Positions 9,728 to 18,859 of a DNA stretch of 64,000 nucleotides are shown piece after piece. A model generated the notes under the pieces. That model was not told where the DNA came from, did not search any database, and was given only the letters and a program-made list of their open reading frames with translations. The DNA comes from Xylanibacter rodentium (lineage in GTDB: Bacteria; Bacteroidota; Bacteroidia; Bacteroidales; Bacteroidaceae): NCBI RefSeq assembly GCF_013166575.1, contig NZ_JABKKE010000008.1, forward strand, positions 62,001 through 126,000. Reading direction: 5' to 3'. The position numbers and the translations under genes were made by a program. Positions within the stretch are counted from its first letter, which is position 1. The number at the start of each line of letters is the position of its first letter.

Positions 9728-11572
9728 ATGACTAAAGAAGAAAACGAAAAGCGCCTGACCCGTCTTAAAGGTATTGTAAGCAGTCTTCCGGAAAAACCGG
9801 GCAGTTATCAATACTACGACGAGCAAGGCACAATAATATACGTAGGGAAGGCAAAGAACCTGAAAAGCCGCGTATCATCTTATTTCCATAGTGAGGTAGA
9901 CAGATACAAAACCAAAGTCCTTGTGAGCAAAATACACGATATATCTTATACCGTAGTAAACTCCGAGGAAGACGCGCTTCTGCTTGAGAACAACCTGATA
10001 AAGAAATACAATCCGAAATACAACGTCTTGCTGAAAGACGGCAAGACCTATCCAAGCATCTGTATCACAAACGAGCCTTTCCCACGCATATTCAAGACGC
10101 GCAACATCAATCGCAAATGGGGCACATTCTACGGTCCGTATTCTCACATAGGGTCCATGTATGCCGTCTTAGAGCTTATAAAGAAGTTGTGCAAACCTCG
10201 CACATGCCGTCAACCGATGACACGTGAGGGTATTTCGGCCGGCAAATACAGTGTATGCCTGGAATATCATATAAAGAACTGCGGAGGCCCGTGCATAGGC
10301 CGTCAGAGCTACGAAGAATACAACAAAAGCATTGCACAAGCCCGTGAGATTCTGCGCGGGAACACCCGTGACATCCTGCGCTCAATGCGTGCCGAAATGG
10401 AGTCTTTGGCATCAGAATTACGCTTTGAGGAGGCCGAAGCCATCAAACAGAAATTCATGCTCATAGAAAATTTCTGCTCAAAGAGCGAAGTTGTGAGCCA
10501 TGTCATCAACAACGTTGACGTATTTTCCATCGCCAGCGACGAGAAAACGGCATTCATCAATTATATCCACGTGAGCAACGGAAGCATCAACCAGTCTTTC
10601 ACGTTTGAATATAGAAAGAAGCTCGATGAATCCGACGAGGAACTGCTCTCATTGGGCATAGTGGAGATGCGCGAGCGCTTCAAAAGCACATCGCGCGAGA
10701 TTATCGTTCCCTTTGTCCCCGAACTGTCATTGGACGGCATCACCTTCACCGTGCCGCAACGCGGCGACCGCAAGACATTGCTCGACCTGTCGGTAATGAA
10801 CGGCAAACAGTATCGTTTCGACCGTCTGAAACAGGCCGAAAAGCTCAATCCGGAGCAAAAATCGGTACGTCTGATGAAGGAAATACAAGACATCCTCCAC
10901 CTGCCCAAGATGCCCTATCAGATTGAATGCTTCGACAATTCCAACATATCCGGAACCGATGCCGTGGCTGCCTGCGTGGTATTCAAGAAGATGAAACCGA
11001 GCAAAAAGGACTACAGGAAATACAACATCAAGACTGTCACCGGCCCCGATGATTACGCCTCGATGAAAGAGGTGGTACGCCGCCGCTACACACGCCTCAT
11101 GGAAGAACAGCAACCCCTGCCCGACCTCATAATAACCGACGGCGGACGCGGACAGATGGAGGTAGTCCGCGAGGTTGTGGAAGACGAGCTCGACCTGCAA
11201 ATCCCCATCGCCGGACTGGCCAAGAACGACCGTCACCGCACCAACGAACTGCTATATGGCTTCCCGCCAATGGTCGTAGGCATGAAGACAGACAGCGAAC
11301 TATTCCACCTTCTGACGCATATTCAGGACGAAGTGCACCGGTTTGCCATCACTTTCCACCGCGACAAGCGCTCAAAACATGCTCTGCATAGCGAACTGGA
11401 CGAAATACGGGGAATAGGCCCCAAGACGAAAGAAGCCCTTTTAAAGCGTCTGAAGAGCGTAAAACAAATACGCGAGGCAACACTCCGGACACTGACAGAA
11501 ATTGCAGGAGCGGCAAAAGCAGGGCTCGTATACAGACATTTTCACGGCGATACACAGCCGGCAAAAGATTAG
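9728..11572 (+). CDS. uvrC: UvrABC excinuclease subunit C
   Basis: Makes both incisions around bulky DNA lesions in nucleotide excision repair. In order, the protein has a GIY-YIG nuclease domain (SYQYYDEQGTIIYVGKAKNLKSR), a UVR motif that contacts UvrB (SELRFEEAEAIKQKF), an RNase H-like nuclease domain (IECFDNSNISGTDAVAACVVF...IITDGGRGQM), and C-terminal helix-hairpin-helix motifs (IRGIGPKTKEALL). I chose ATG 9728 because AAAGGAG lies about 9 bases upstream; an in-frame TTG at 9719 abuts that site and is unlikely. About 614 residues, normal length. Confidence 0.96.
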   Translation: MTKEENEKRLTRLKGIVSSLPEKPGSYQYYDEQGTIIYVGKAKNLKSRVSSYFHSEVDRYKTKVLVSKIHDISYTVVNSEEDALLLENNLIKKYNPKYNVLLKDGKTYPSICITNEPFPRIFKTRNINRKWGTFYGPYSHIGSMYAVLELIKKLCKPRTCRQPMTREGISAGKYSVCLEYHIKNCGGPCIGRQSYEEYNKSIAQAREILRGNTRDILRSMRAEMESLASELRFEEAEAIKQKFMLIENFCSKSEVVSHVINNVDVFSIASDEKTAFINYIHVSNGSINQSFTFEYRKKLDESDEELLSLGIVEMRERFKSTSREIIVPFVPELSLDGITFTVPQRGDRKTLLDLSVMNGKQYRFDRLKQAEKLNPEQKSVRLMKEIQDILHLPKMPYQIECFDNSNISGTDAVAACVVFKKMKPSKKDYRKYNIKTVTGPDDYASMKEVVRRRYTRLMEEQQPLPDLIITDGGRGQMEVVREVVEDELDLQIPIAGLAKNDRHRTNELLYGFPPMVVGMKTDSELFHLLTHIQDEVHRFAITFHRDKRSKHALHSELDEIRGIGPKTKEALLKRLKSVKQIREATLRTLTEIAGAAKAGLVYRHFHGDTQPAKD

Positions 11573-11650
11573 GCGTGAATCTTTTCAATAATACAGGAAC
11601 ATACGTACACCAACACTCCGGCATCCATCGTCAGCCGGTACTGCGGCTCC

Positions 11651-11734
11651 GTACTGACAGTCCAAAGGCCTTGTACTAACGGTTCAAAGGCCCTGTACTG
11701 ACGGTTCAAAGGCCCTGTACTGACGGTTCAACAG
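11651..11734. repeat. 22-bp tandem repeat, about 3.8 copies
   Basis: Units of GTACTGACGGTTCAAAGGCCCT start at 11651, 11673, 11695 and 11717. The last is partial, the second and third differ at one base, and the first is more diverged. It lies in the uvrC-dtd gap upstream of the dtd promoter. No function is evident. Confidence 0.85.
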
Positions 11735-11831
11735 ACGAGAATCGGCCTCAAAAGCCGTTATCTACAACATATACGCAGCACTATTATGGAAAAAACACAC
11801 GTTTCAAGCATATTCTATGGCCAAAAAACAC

Positions 11832-11839
11832 TACCTTTG
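11832..11839 (+). promoter_or_regulatory. -7 box of dtd
   Basis: TACCTTTG matches TAnnTTTG 42 bases before dtd. An AAAGGAG ribosome site at 11865 precedes the start codon. Confidence 0.5.
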
Positions 11840-11881
11840 TAGTAAAAGAAACATATATATCCACAAAGGAGACAAAAGTAA

Positions 11882-12334
11882 ATGAGGACAGTAATACAGA
11901 GAGTGACACATGCATCGGTAACGATAGACGGCAAATTGAAATCAACCATAGGCCGCGGCTATATGATATTGCTCGGAATATGCGAGGAAGATACCACAGA
12001 AGACGTGGAATGGCTGGTGAGGAAAATTGCCGGCCTACGCGTTTTCGACGATGAAAACGGCGTGATGAACCGTCCTATAACCGACTTCGGAGGCGAGGCT
12101 CTCGTCGTAAGCCAGTTCACACTGATGGCATCCTACAGGAAAGGCAACCGCCCGTCATGGCTGCGCGCCGCCCGCCATGAGACGGCCATACCGCTGTATG
12201 AAGAGTTCTGCCGACGTCTCGGCGAGGCCATCGGGTGCCCCGTCGGTACCGGGGAATTTGGAGCAGACATGAAAGTCGAACTGCTCAACGACGGACCAGT
12301 AACCATATGTATGGACACAAAAAACAAAGAGTAG
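11882..12334 (+). CDS. dtd: D-aminoacyl-tRNA deacylase
   Basis: Removes D-amino acids (and glycine) wrongly attached to tRNA. The 150-residue protein begins MRTVIQRVTHASV and shows the motifs SQFTL and the C-terminal NDGPVTI with the Gly-cisPro region of the DTD fold. Length is typical. An AAAGGAG site supports the start. It probably forms a run with the MazG-like gene and deoC downstream. Confidence 0.96.
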   Translation: MRTVIQRVTHASVTIDGKLKSTIGRGYMILLGICEEDTTEDVEWLVRKIAGLRVFDDENGVMNRPITDFGGEALVVSQFTLMASYRKGNRPSWLRAARHETAIPLYEEFCRRLGEAIGCPVGTGEFGADMKVELLNDGPVTICMDTKNKE

Positions 12335-12395
12335 CCCCTCTGCCACAAAAAAAATGTAAAGAGTCATTCTGCAATACCAATAAAAACAGATAACA

Positions 12396-12815
12396 ATGAA
12401 CGATAACAAGACATCAAACCAACGTCAAATCTCTCTATCCACAGTGGAGACGGAGCCGTCCACAGTGAAACCGGAGGAAAGCCACGTCACCCTGCGCGAC
12501 GCCCAGCGCATCGTAGACGAGTGGATAAAAACGTATGGCGTACGCTACTTCTCGGAACTGACAAACATGGCCGTACTGACGGAAGAAGTAGGCGAAATGG
12601 CCCGAATCATGGCCCGCCTATATGGTGACCAAAGCTTCAAAGAGGGCGAGAAAGCCGACCTTGGCGACGAGATGGCCGACGTGCTTTGGGTCCTGTTATG
12701 CATTGCCAATCAGACAGGCACGGACCTTACCGAAGCCTTCCGCAAGAACATAGAGAAGAAGACCTGCCGTGACAAGGACAGACACAAGAACAATTCTAAA
12801 TTAAAAGATAAGTAA
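12396..12815 (+). CDS. MazG-like nucleotide pyrophosphohydrolase
   Basis: Small all-alpha NTP pyrophosphatase (139 residues) that probably hydrolyses non-canonical or excess (d)NTPs to the monophosphate. The metal-binding pattern EEVGEMAR...EKADLGDEMADVLWVLLC matches the MazG EExxE...ExxD arrangement. The N-terminal 35 residues and the Lys-rich C-terminus are not conserved family parts. It sits between dtd and deoC, all nucleotide or tRNA housekeeping genes. The exact substrate cannot be told from sequence. Confidence 0.88.
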   Translation: MNDNKTSNQRQISLSTVETEPSTVKPEESHVTLRDAQRIVDEWIKTYGVRYFSELTNMAVLTEEVGEMARIMARLYGDQSFKEGEKADLGDEMADVLWVLLCIANQTGTDLTEAFRKNIEKKTCRDKDRHKNNSKLKDK

Positions 12816-12837
12816 CAACTCAAAAAACAAGATTATT

Positions 12838-13776
12838 ATGAACGAGAATCATGCAGAACACTGCTGCGGGCACCATCACGAACATGCCCCGAAACAGAGC
12901 AAATATGAAGTTGCTCTGAGCAAATATGACCTCAATATCTCAGACGGGGAAGTGCGCGAGGCCGTAAAGAAAATCATTGCCGAGAAAGTACACGAAAACG
13001 ACACCCCCGAGGTGAAAAAGTTCCTTATGGGAAGCATCGAACTGACCACGCTGAAAACCACCGACTCCGACGAGAGCGTAATGGCATTCACCGAACGTGT
13101 CAACCAGTTTGACGACGCCTACCCCAACCTTCCTCACGTGGCCACAATCTGTGTCTATCCTTGCTTTGCAGGCATCGTAAGCCAGACACTGGAGGTTGAT
13201 GGCGTGGAGGTAGCCTGTGTGTCAGGCAGTTTCCCGTCTTCACAAGCCCTCATTGAGGTAAAGGTTGCCGAGACGGCCTTGGCGCTGAAAGACGGTGCCA
13301 CGGAAATAGACATAGTGATGTCCGTGGGCAAGTTCCTCAGCGGAGACTACGAAAGTGTAGCCGACGAAATCAGCGAACTGAAACAAGTATGCGGTGACAG
13401 GAAGATGAAGGTAATCCTCGAAACCGGATGTCTCAAGACAGCCGAGAACATCAAGAAGGCTTCTATCATAGCCATGTACGCCGGTGCCGATTATATCAAG
13501 ACAAGCACAGGCAAGCTCGAACCTGCCGCAACACCGGAAGCCGCCTACGTAATGTGTCAGGCAATCAAGGAATACTACAACGAAACAGGCATACAGATAG
13601 GTTTCAAGCCCGCCGGAGGCATCAATTCGGTGATGGACGCACTCATATACTACACCATCGTAAAAGAGGTCTTAGGCGAAAAATGGCTCACCAACCAATG
13701 GCTGCGTCTCGGCACAAGCCGTCTGGCAAATATGCTGCTGAGCGAGATATTGGGAGAAGAGACAAAATTCTTCTGA
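12838..13776 (+). CDS. deoC: Deoxyribose-phosphate aldolase
   Basis: Splits 2-deoxyribose 5-phosphate into glyceraldehyde 3-phosphate and acetaldehyde during deoxynucleoside breakdown. The TIM-barrel residues are present: Schiff-base lysine in YIKTSTGK and the second lysine in IGFKPAGGI. At 312 residues it is of the longer DeoC type. The first 20 residues are an unusual Cys/His cluster (HCCGHHHEH) absent from typical DeoC, which could bind metal. It follows the MazG-like gene by 22 bases. Confidence 0.95.
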   Translation: MNENHAEHCCGHHHEHAPKQSKYEVALSKYDLNISDGEVREAVKKIIAEKVHENDTPEVKKFLMGSIELTTLKTTDSDESVMAFTERVNQFDDAYPNLPHVATICVYPCFAGIVSQTLEVDGVEVACVSGSFPSSQALIEVKVAETALALKDGATEIDIVMSVGKFLSGDYESVADEISELKQVCGDRKMKVILETGCLKTAENIKKASIIAMYAGADYIKTSTGKLEPAATPEAAYVMCQAIKEYYNETGIQIGFKPAGGINSVMDALIYYTIVKEVLGEKWLTNQWLRLGTSRLANMLLSEILGEETKFF

Positions 13777-13845
13777 AAAAACGAATGGACAAAAGAGGAA
13801 ATGTACAGAGCAAGGATGGAACGGAGAAACAGCCATAAATAATGC

Positions 13846-13881
13846 AAGAATCCCATCAGCGACATCGCCGGTGGGATTCTT
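13846..13881. terminator. Bidirectional terminator between deoC and the polyprenyl synthetase
   Basis: Ten-bp perfect stem (AAGAATCCCA / TGGGATTCTT) with a 16-base loop and T-rich tail, placed between convergent genes. Confidence 0.75.
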
Positions 13882-13882
13882 C

Positions 13883-14860
13883 TTATTTCTTTCTCTCGAT
13901 GACATAGTCGAGATACGCCCTCAGCGCATCCCTTATATCATCATTTCCGACATTATTATCAAGAAAATCCATAGCCTCGATACGGAAGTCATTCATGCGT
14001 CGCTCGGCATATTCTATACCGCCGTGAGTCTTTGTATAATCCACCAATACGGCTATCTCATCGGCATCAACAGTGCGGTCCTTCACCTTGCGGGCAAGAT
14101 TCTTAATCGACGGCTGATCGGAATTGTTCACCGCATATATCACAGGCAGCGTCAACTTGCCTTCTGCCATATCGTTGCCCGTAGGCTTTCCTATCTCAGG
14201 CGAGTCGTAATAGTCGAAAATGTCGTCGCGTATCTGGAATATTATCCCGAGGTTGCGGCCGAACTTCCCGGCCGCCTCTATCTCGTCGTCTGAAGCTCCT
14301 GCCGACAACGCTCCCATAGTACAACAAGCCTCGAAAAGAGCCGCTGTCTTCTGCATTATCACCTGATAATAAACCTCTTCGGATATCTCCTGATTCTGTA
14401 TGTTGGACAACTGGAGAATCTCGCCGCTTGCCAACGTACGCCCAAGCTCGGAGAGATATTCCACTATCGTGATATTCCGCGTGCGGGCCACGCGCAACAA
14501 TGCCGTCGACAGCAGATAGTCACCCACAAGCACAGCCACCTGATTATTATATGTGGCATTCACCGAGGCTTGTCCGCGACGCTCGCTGCTCTCGTCCACC
14601 ACGTCGTCGTGCACCAGACTTGCCGTGTGCAGCAGTTCCAGACCGAGCGCCGCATTCTGCGTCACATCGGTCACACAGCCATAGTTACGCGCCATCAGCA
14701 GTATCAGCATGGAGCGCATCCGCTTGCCGGCACGATTGCGTATATGCGTCAAAGCCTGCGACAGCAGACCGTCCGCATGACTCATCGACTCGTCAAACAA
14801 GCCGATAAAATCTGTCAAATCACTTTCTATTGGTTTCTTAATCCGTGATAAATAGTCCAT
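13883..14860 (-). CDS. Polyprenyl diphosphate synthase (trans-isoprenyl, long chain)
   Basis: Condenses isopentenyl diphosphate units to make the long isoprenoid tail of menaquinone. The 325-residue protein carries both Asp-rich motifs: the first in LVHDDVVDESSERRG and the second in QIRDDIFDYYD. Chain length (octaprenyl or longer) cannot be read safely. It is divergent from polA across an 86-base AT-rich promoter region and fits the menaquinone-dependent fumarate reductase encoded nearby. Confidence 0.93.
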   Translation of the reverse strand: MDYLSRIKKPIESDLTDFIGLFDESMSHADGLLSQALTHIRNRAGKRMRSMLILLMARNYGCVTDVTQNAALGLELLHTASLVHDDVVDESSERRGQASVNATYNNQVAVLVGDYLLSTALLRVARTRNITIVEYLSELGRTLASGEILQLSNIQNQEISEEVYYQVIMQKTAALFEACCTMGALSAGASDDEIEAAGKFGRNLGIIFQIRDDIFDYYDSPEIGKPTGNDMAEGKLTLPVIYAVNNSDQPSIKNLARKVKDRTVDADEIAVLVDYTKTHGGIEYAERRMNDFRIEAMDFLDNNVGNDDIRDALRAYLDYVIERKK

Positions 14861-14947
14861 CGAATCAAATTTGATACAAAAATACGGATTTTTATCGGGA
14901 TAATACTGATTTTTTTGTAATTTTACGCAGAAATAAAAAGAATTACA

Positions 14948-17716
14948 ATGAATAAATTGTTTTTGATAGACGCATACGCGCTAATATACCGCTCTTACTA
15001 CGCTTTCATAAAGAATCCGCGAATCAATTCAAAAGGGCTCAACACCTCGGCAGTGATGGGATTTGTCAATACTGTCAACGAAGTGATGACAAAGGAGAAA
15101 CCAACCCACATCGGAGTGGCTTTCGACCCTGCCGGCCCGACATTCCGCCACGAGGCATATCCCGAATACAAGGCACAGCGGGAGGCCTGTCCCGAGGACA
15201 TCAAAAAGTCCGTACCTATAATAAAAGATATACTCAAGGCCATGCGTATACCCATACTTGAGATGCCCGGATACGAGGCAGACGACGTCATAGGAACGCT
15301 TGCCACCAAGGCAGGACAGGCCGGAGTTGCCACATACATGCTCACACCCGACAAGGACTACGGACAGCTCGTCAGCAGCAATGTTTTCATGTACCGCCCG
15401 CGATACGGCGACGCTGGCTACGAAGTACTCGGCGAAAAAGAGGTGGAAGCCAAGTACGGCATCCCCACTCCACTCCAAGTAATCGACCTGCTCGGACTCA
15501 TGGGCGACTCGTCCGACAACATACCCGGCTGTCCGGGGGTTGGCGAAAAGACGGCTGTCAAACTGATAAGCGAGTTCGGCAGCATCGAACAGCTCCTTGC
15601 CGGCACCGACAGACTTAAGGGTGCACTGAAAAAAAAGATAGAAGACAACCGCCGTCAGATAAAGTTCTCGAAATTCCTCGCCACCATCAAAACCGACGTT
15701 CCCGTCGAGCTCAACCTCGACGCACTGCTCGTCAGCGAACCCGATGAGGAAAAACTGAAGAAAATATTCGATGAACTGGAGTTCAAGAGTTTTGCTGACA
15801 GAATTCTTAAAAAAACCGAAAATAAGTCAAAAACACAAAATCAACAACTTGATTTATTTGCGGAAATTCCGAACAACGGGTCAGAAACTTCTGAATTTTC
15901 GAATTTTGAGAGCCTTAAAACCACTTCTCACGAATACAAACTCGTTGATAATGAGGATGATTTGCTTAATTTGTTTGACTTTTTACGGACAAATAAAATT
16001 CTCAGTTTAGACACGGAAACAACTTCAACCGTTGCCATCGACGCAGAACTTGTGGGTTTGAGCTTCTCCGTTGAAGAAAAAAAGGCTTTTTACGTACCCA
16101 TTCCTGCCGAACGTGAAGAAGCTAAAAGAATTGTTAATATATTTAAACCAATATACGAAGACCCCGAAATCCTCAAAGTGGGACAGAACATCAAGTACGA
16201 TCTCGAGGTACTTGCCAACTACGGAGTTCATCTTGCCGGCCCCATGTTCGACACCATGATAGCCCACTACCTTATTCAGCCAGAACTCCGGCACAACATG
16301 GACTACATGGCCGAAATATATCTGCACTACCGCACCATACACATCGACGAGCTCATCGGTCCGAAGGGCAAGGGACAGAAATCCATGCGCGACCTGGCGC
16401 CAGCCGATGTATATGAGTATGCCGCCGAGGACGCAGACATCACCCTGCGTCTCAAGAACGTCCTCGAGCCCGAGTTGAAGAAGTACGGAGCCGACCGTCT
16501 GTTCTACGAAATCGAGATGCCTCTCATGCCCGTTCTGGCCGAAATGGAGATGCAAGGCGTGCGCATCGACACTGCATCACTGGGCGAAACGTCAAAAGTT
16601 CTGACGGCCCGCATGGAAGAGATAGAGCAACGAATATACGAACTGGCAGGCGAACAGTTCAACATAGCATCGCCAAAACAGGTGGGTGACGTGCTCTTCG
16701 GCAAAATGAAGATTGTGGACAAGCCTAAAAAGACCAAGACCGGCCAGTTTGTCACAAGCGAAGATGTGCTCCAGACATTGAAAGGAAAGCACGAGATAGT
16801 GGCCGACATACTGGAACACAGAGGGTTGAAAAAACTCCTCGGCACATATGTCGATGCCCTGCCAAAGCTCATCAACCCGCGCACCGGACACATACACACA
16901 TCATTCAACCAGACTGTCACCGCCACAGGACGACTATCGTCGAGCGACCCCAACCTGCAGAATATCCCCGTACGCGGAGAGGACGGCAAGGAGATACGAC
17001 GTGCCTTTGTGCCAGAACCGGGCTGTCTGTTCTTTTCAGCAGACTATAGCCAGATTGAACTGCGTGTGATGGCCCATCTCTCGGACGATGCAAACATGAA
17101 AGAAGCCTTCCGCGAGGGGCACGACATACATGCCGCCACAGCAGCCAAAATATATAAGGAGACTATGGACAACGTCACACGCGACCAACGAACCAAGGCA
17201 AAACGCGCCAACTTCGGCATCATCTACGGCATCACTGTCTTCGGCCTGGCCGAGCGTCTCGACATCAGCCGTGACGAAGCACGCCAACTGATAGACGGAT
17301 ATTTCGAGACTTTCCCGGCCGTTCACGAATACATGGAGCAGGCCAAGGAGACAGCGCGAACACGAGGCTACGTCGAAACTCTTTTCGGACGGCGCCGGTA
17401 TCTTGCCGACATAAACTCGCGCAACGCCACCGTACGCGGATTCGCCGAGCGCAACGCCATCAATGCTCCGATACAGGGCACGGCGGCCGACATCATCAAA
17501 GTGGCCATGATACGCATAGCACGCCGGTTCCGCGAGGAGAACATCAGAAGCAAGATGATTCTCCAGGTACATGATGAACTTAACTTCTCCGTCATTCCCG
17601 AAGAACGCGAACTTGTAGAACGCATCGTGCTCGAGGAGATGCAGAATGCCTGTCCCATGAGCGTACCGCTGACAGCGGACTGCGGATGGGGCGAAAACTG
17701 GCTTGAGGCACACTGA
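14948..17716 (+). CDS. polA: DNA polymerase I
   Basis: Repair and Okazaki-fragment polymerase, 922 residues. Domains in order: 5' nuclease (LFLIDAYALIYRSYYA, DYGQLV), an AT-rich linker around residues 285-330, a 3'-5' exonuclease with intact residues (LDTETT, NIKYDLEVL, YAAEDADITL), and the polymerase domain with motif A DYSQIELRVMAHLSDD, motif B RTKAKRANFGIIYG and motif C QVHDEL. The linker holds QLDLF at residues 300-304, a match to the sliding-clamp binding consensus. The DNA of the linker (about 15800-16010) is distinctly AT-richer than the rest. Confidence 0.97.
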   Translation: MNKLFLIDAYALIYRSYYAFIKNPRINSKGLNTSAVMGFVNTVNEVMTKEKPTHIGVAFDPAGPTFRHEAYPEYKAQREACPEDIKKSVPIIKDILKAMRIPILEMPGYEADDVIGTLATKAGQAGVATYMLTPDKDYGQLVSSNVFMYRPRYGDAGYEVLGEKEVEAKYGIPTPLQVIDLLGLMGDSSDNIPGCPGVGEKTAVKLISEFGSIEQLLAGTDRLKGALKKKIEDNRRQIKFSKFLATIKTDVPVELNLDALLVSEPDEEKLKKIFDELEFKSFADRILKKTENKSKTQNQQLDLFAEIPNNGSETSEFSNFESLKTTSHEYKLVDNEDDLLNLFDFLRTNKILSLDTETTSTVAIDAELVGLSFSVEEKKAFYVPIPAEREEAKRIVNIFKPIYEDPEILKVGQNIKYDLEVLANYGVHLAGPMFDTMIAHYLIQPELRHNMDYMAEIYLHYRTIHIDELIGPKGKGQKSMRDLAPADVYEYAAEDADITLRLKNVLEPELKKYGADRLFYEIEMPLMPVLAEMEMQGVRIDTASLGETSKVLTARMEEIEQRIYELAGEQFNIASPKQVGDVLFGKMKIVDKPKKTKTGQFVTSEDVLQTLKGKHEIVADILEHRGLKKLLGTYVDALPKLINPRTGHIHTSFNQTVTATGRLSSSDPNLQNIPVRGEDGKEIRRAFVPEPGCLFFSADYSQIELRVMAHLSDDANMKEAFREGHDIHAATAAKIYKETMDNVTRDQRTKAKRANFGIIYGITVFGLAERLDISRDEARQLIDGYFETFPAVHEYMEQAKETARTRGYVETLFGRRRYLADINSRNATVRGFAERNAINAPIQGTAADIIKVAMIRIARRFREENIRSKMILQVHDELNFSVIPEERELVERIVLEEMQNACPMSVPLTADCGWGENWLEAH

Positions 17717-17737
17717 CACAAACGTCCGAAGACGACA

Positions 17738-18808
17738 ATGAACAAGACAAGAACTGTCATATACACCATATTTACCGTCGCAGCCGTAGCCGTCACATTG
17801 TATCTGAACAATGGCACGACTCTGGAAAACAGCAGAGAGAACGATACCGCGGAGATATTCACCACCGAGGTAATCAACGGATATACACCCGTGAAAAACC
17901 AAGGCAAGAGCACGCTATGCTGGGCCTATGCCATGCTGGCCGCCATTGAAACAGAACATATCATGCGAGGTGACTCGGTGCATCTGTCGGTGAAATATGC
18001 CGCACGGTGCCTGTTGGAGGAGCGCAGCCGGCAAAGCTATCTCACCCGCGACACCGTACCTGTGGCGATGCGGGGCATGGGCGGCACACTGCTCTGCGTC
18101 ATGGAACGACACGGAATGGTGGCATACGACGCCTATCGCGACGACCCGGAAGCCGACATCATGGTATTGGCAAACAAAGTAAAGCGCACGGTTCATCGGG
18201 CAATAAGAACACGTAGCCGGCTCGGCCGCACCTCCGGGCAAGTGACTGCTTTGCTCGACGAGACTCTCGGCACGGCACCGAGGCGGGTCTTCATGTACGG
18301 AGCGGAATACACTCCGGGTGAGTTTGCCCGCAGTGTATGCTCACCCGGAGAGTATGTCGGCCTGACGAGTTTCACACATCATCCGTTCTATACCCGCTTC
18401 GCTCTCGAGGTGCCCGACAACACGGAACACAACGAATTCTACAATGTGCCGATAGACACGCTCATGGCCACAATAGAAAGAGCCGTGCGTACAGGTCACG
18501 GCGTATGCTGGGAAAGCGACACGAGCGAACCGGGATTCTCTTTCCACCGCGGCACAGCCACGCTGCCTGTATCCTCCGACACGTCGCAGGAGGCACGCCA
18601 ACTGGCTTTCGAACGCTTTTCCACCACCGACGACCATTGCATGTCCATCGTCGGACTGGCCCGCGACGCCCATGGCCGACGCTTTTACATAATGAAAAAC
18701 TCGTGGGGCACGAACAATCCCTACGGTGGCCTGATGTATGTGTCGGAAGACTACATGAGGATGAAGACAGTGGCGGTGTATATGGTCAGAATGAACGGTA
18801 TATCTTAA
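17738..18808 (+). CDS. Papain-like C1 family cysteine peptidase, exported or membrane-anchored
   Basis: 356-residue peptidase related to the C1 (bleomycin hydrolase/aminopeptidase C-like) group. The catalytic Cys lies at about residue 61 in VKNQGKSTLCWAYA, the His in DDHCMSIVGLA, and the Asn in IMKNSWG. One hydrophobic N-terminal segment (about residues 7-24) could be a signal peptide or anchor. It starts 21 bases after polA on the same strand, so it is probably transcribed with polA although no functional link is obvious. Substrate unknown. Confidence 0.85.
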   Translation: MNKTRTVIYTIFTVAAVAVTLYLNNGTTLENSRENDTAEIFTTEVINGYTPVKNQGKSTLCWAYAMLAAIETEHIMRGDSVHLSVKYAARCLLEERSRQSYLTRDTVPVAMRGMGGTLLCVMERHGMVAYDAYRDDPEADIMVLANKVKRTVHRAIRTRSRLGRTSGQVTALLDETLGTAPRRVFMYGAEYTPGEFARSVCSPGEYVGLTSFTHHPFYTRFALEVPDNTEHNEFYNVPIDTLMATIERAVRTGHGVCWESDTSEPGFSFHRGTATLPVSSDTSQEARQLAFERFSTTDDHCMSIVGLARDAHGRRFYIMKNSWGTNNPYGGLMYVSEDYMRMKTVAVYMVRMNGIS

Positions 18809-18810
18809 AT

Positions 18811-18846
18811 ACTGTCACGGAAGTCCGTTCATAACTCCGTGACAGT
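18811..18846. terminator. Bidirectional terminator between the C1 peptidase and cysS
   Basis: Perfect 11-bp stem ACTGTCACGGA / TCCGTGACAGT with a 14-base loop, between convergent genes. Confidence 0.75.
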
Positions 18847-18859
18847 AAATGCAAATTCT

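Noticed and set aside
11855..12450. TATCCACA-like words (about 11859 and 12435) as DnaA boxes marking oriC near the parS sites
   Set aside because: Only two imperfect words, one inside a coding region, without an AT-rich unwinding region or dnaA nearby. Chance is more likely.
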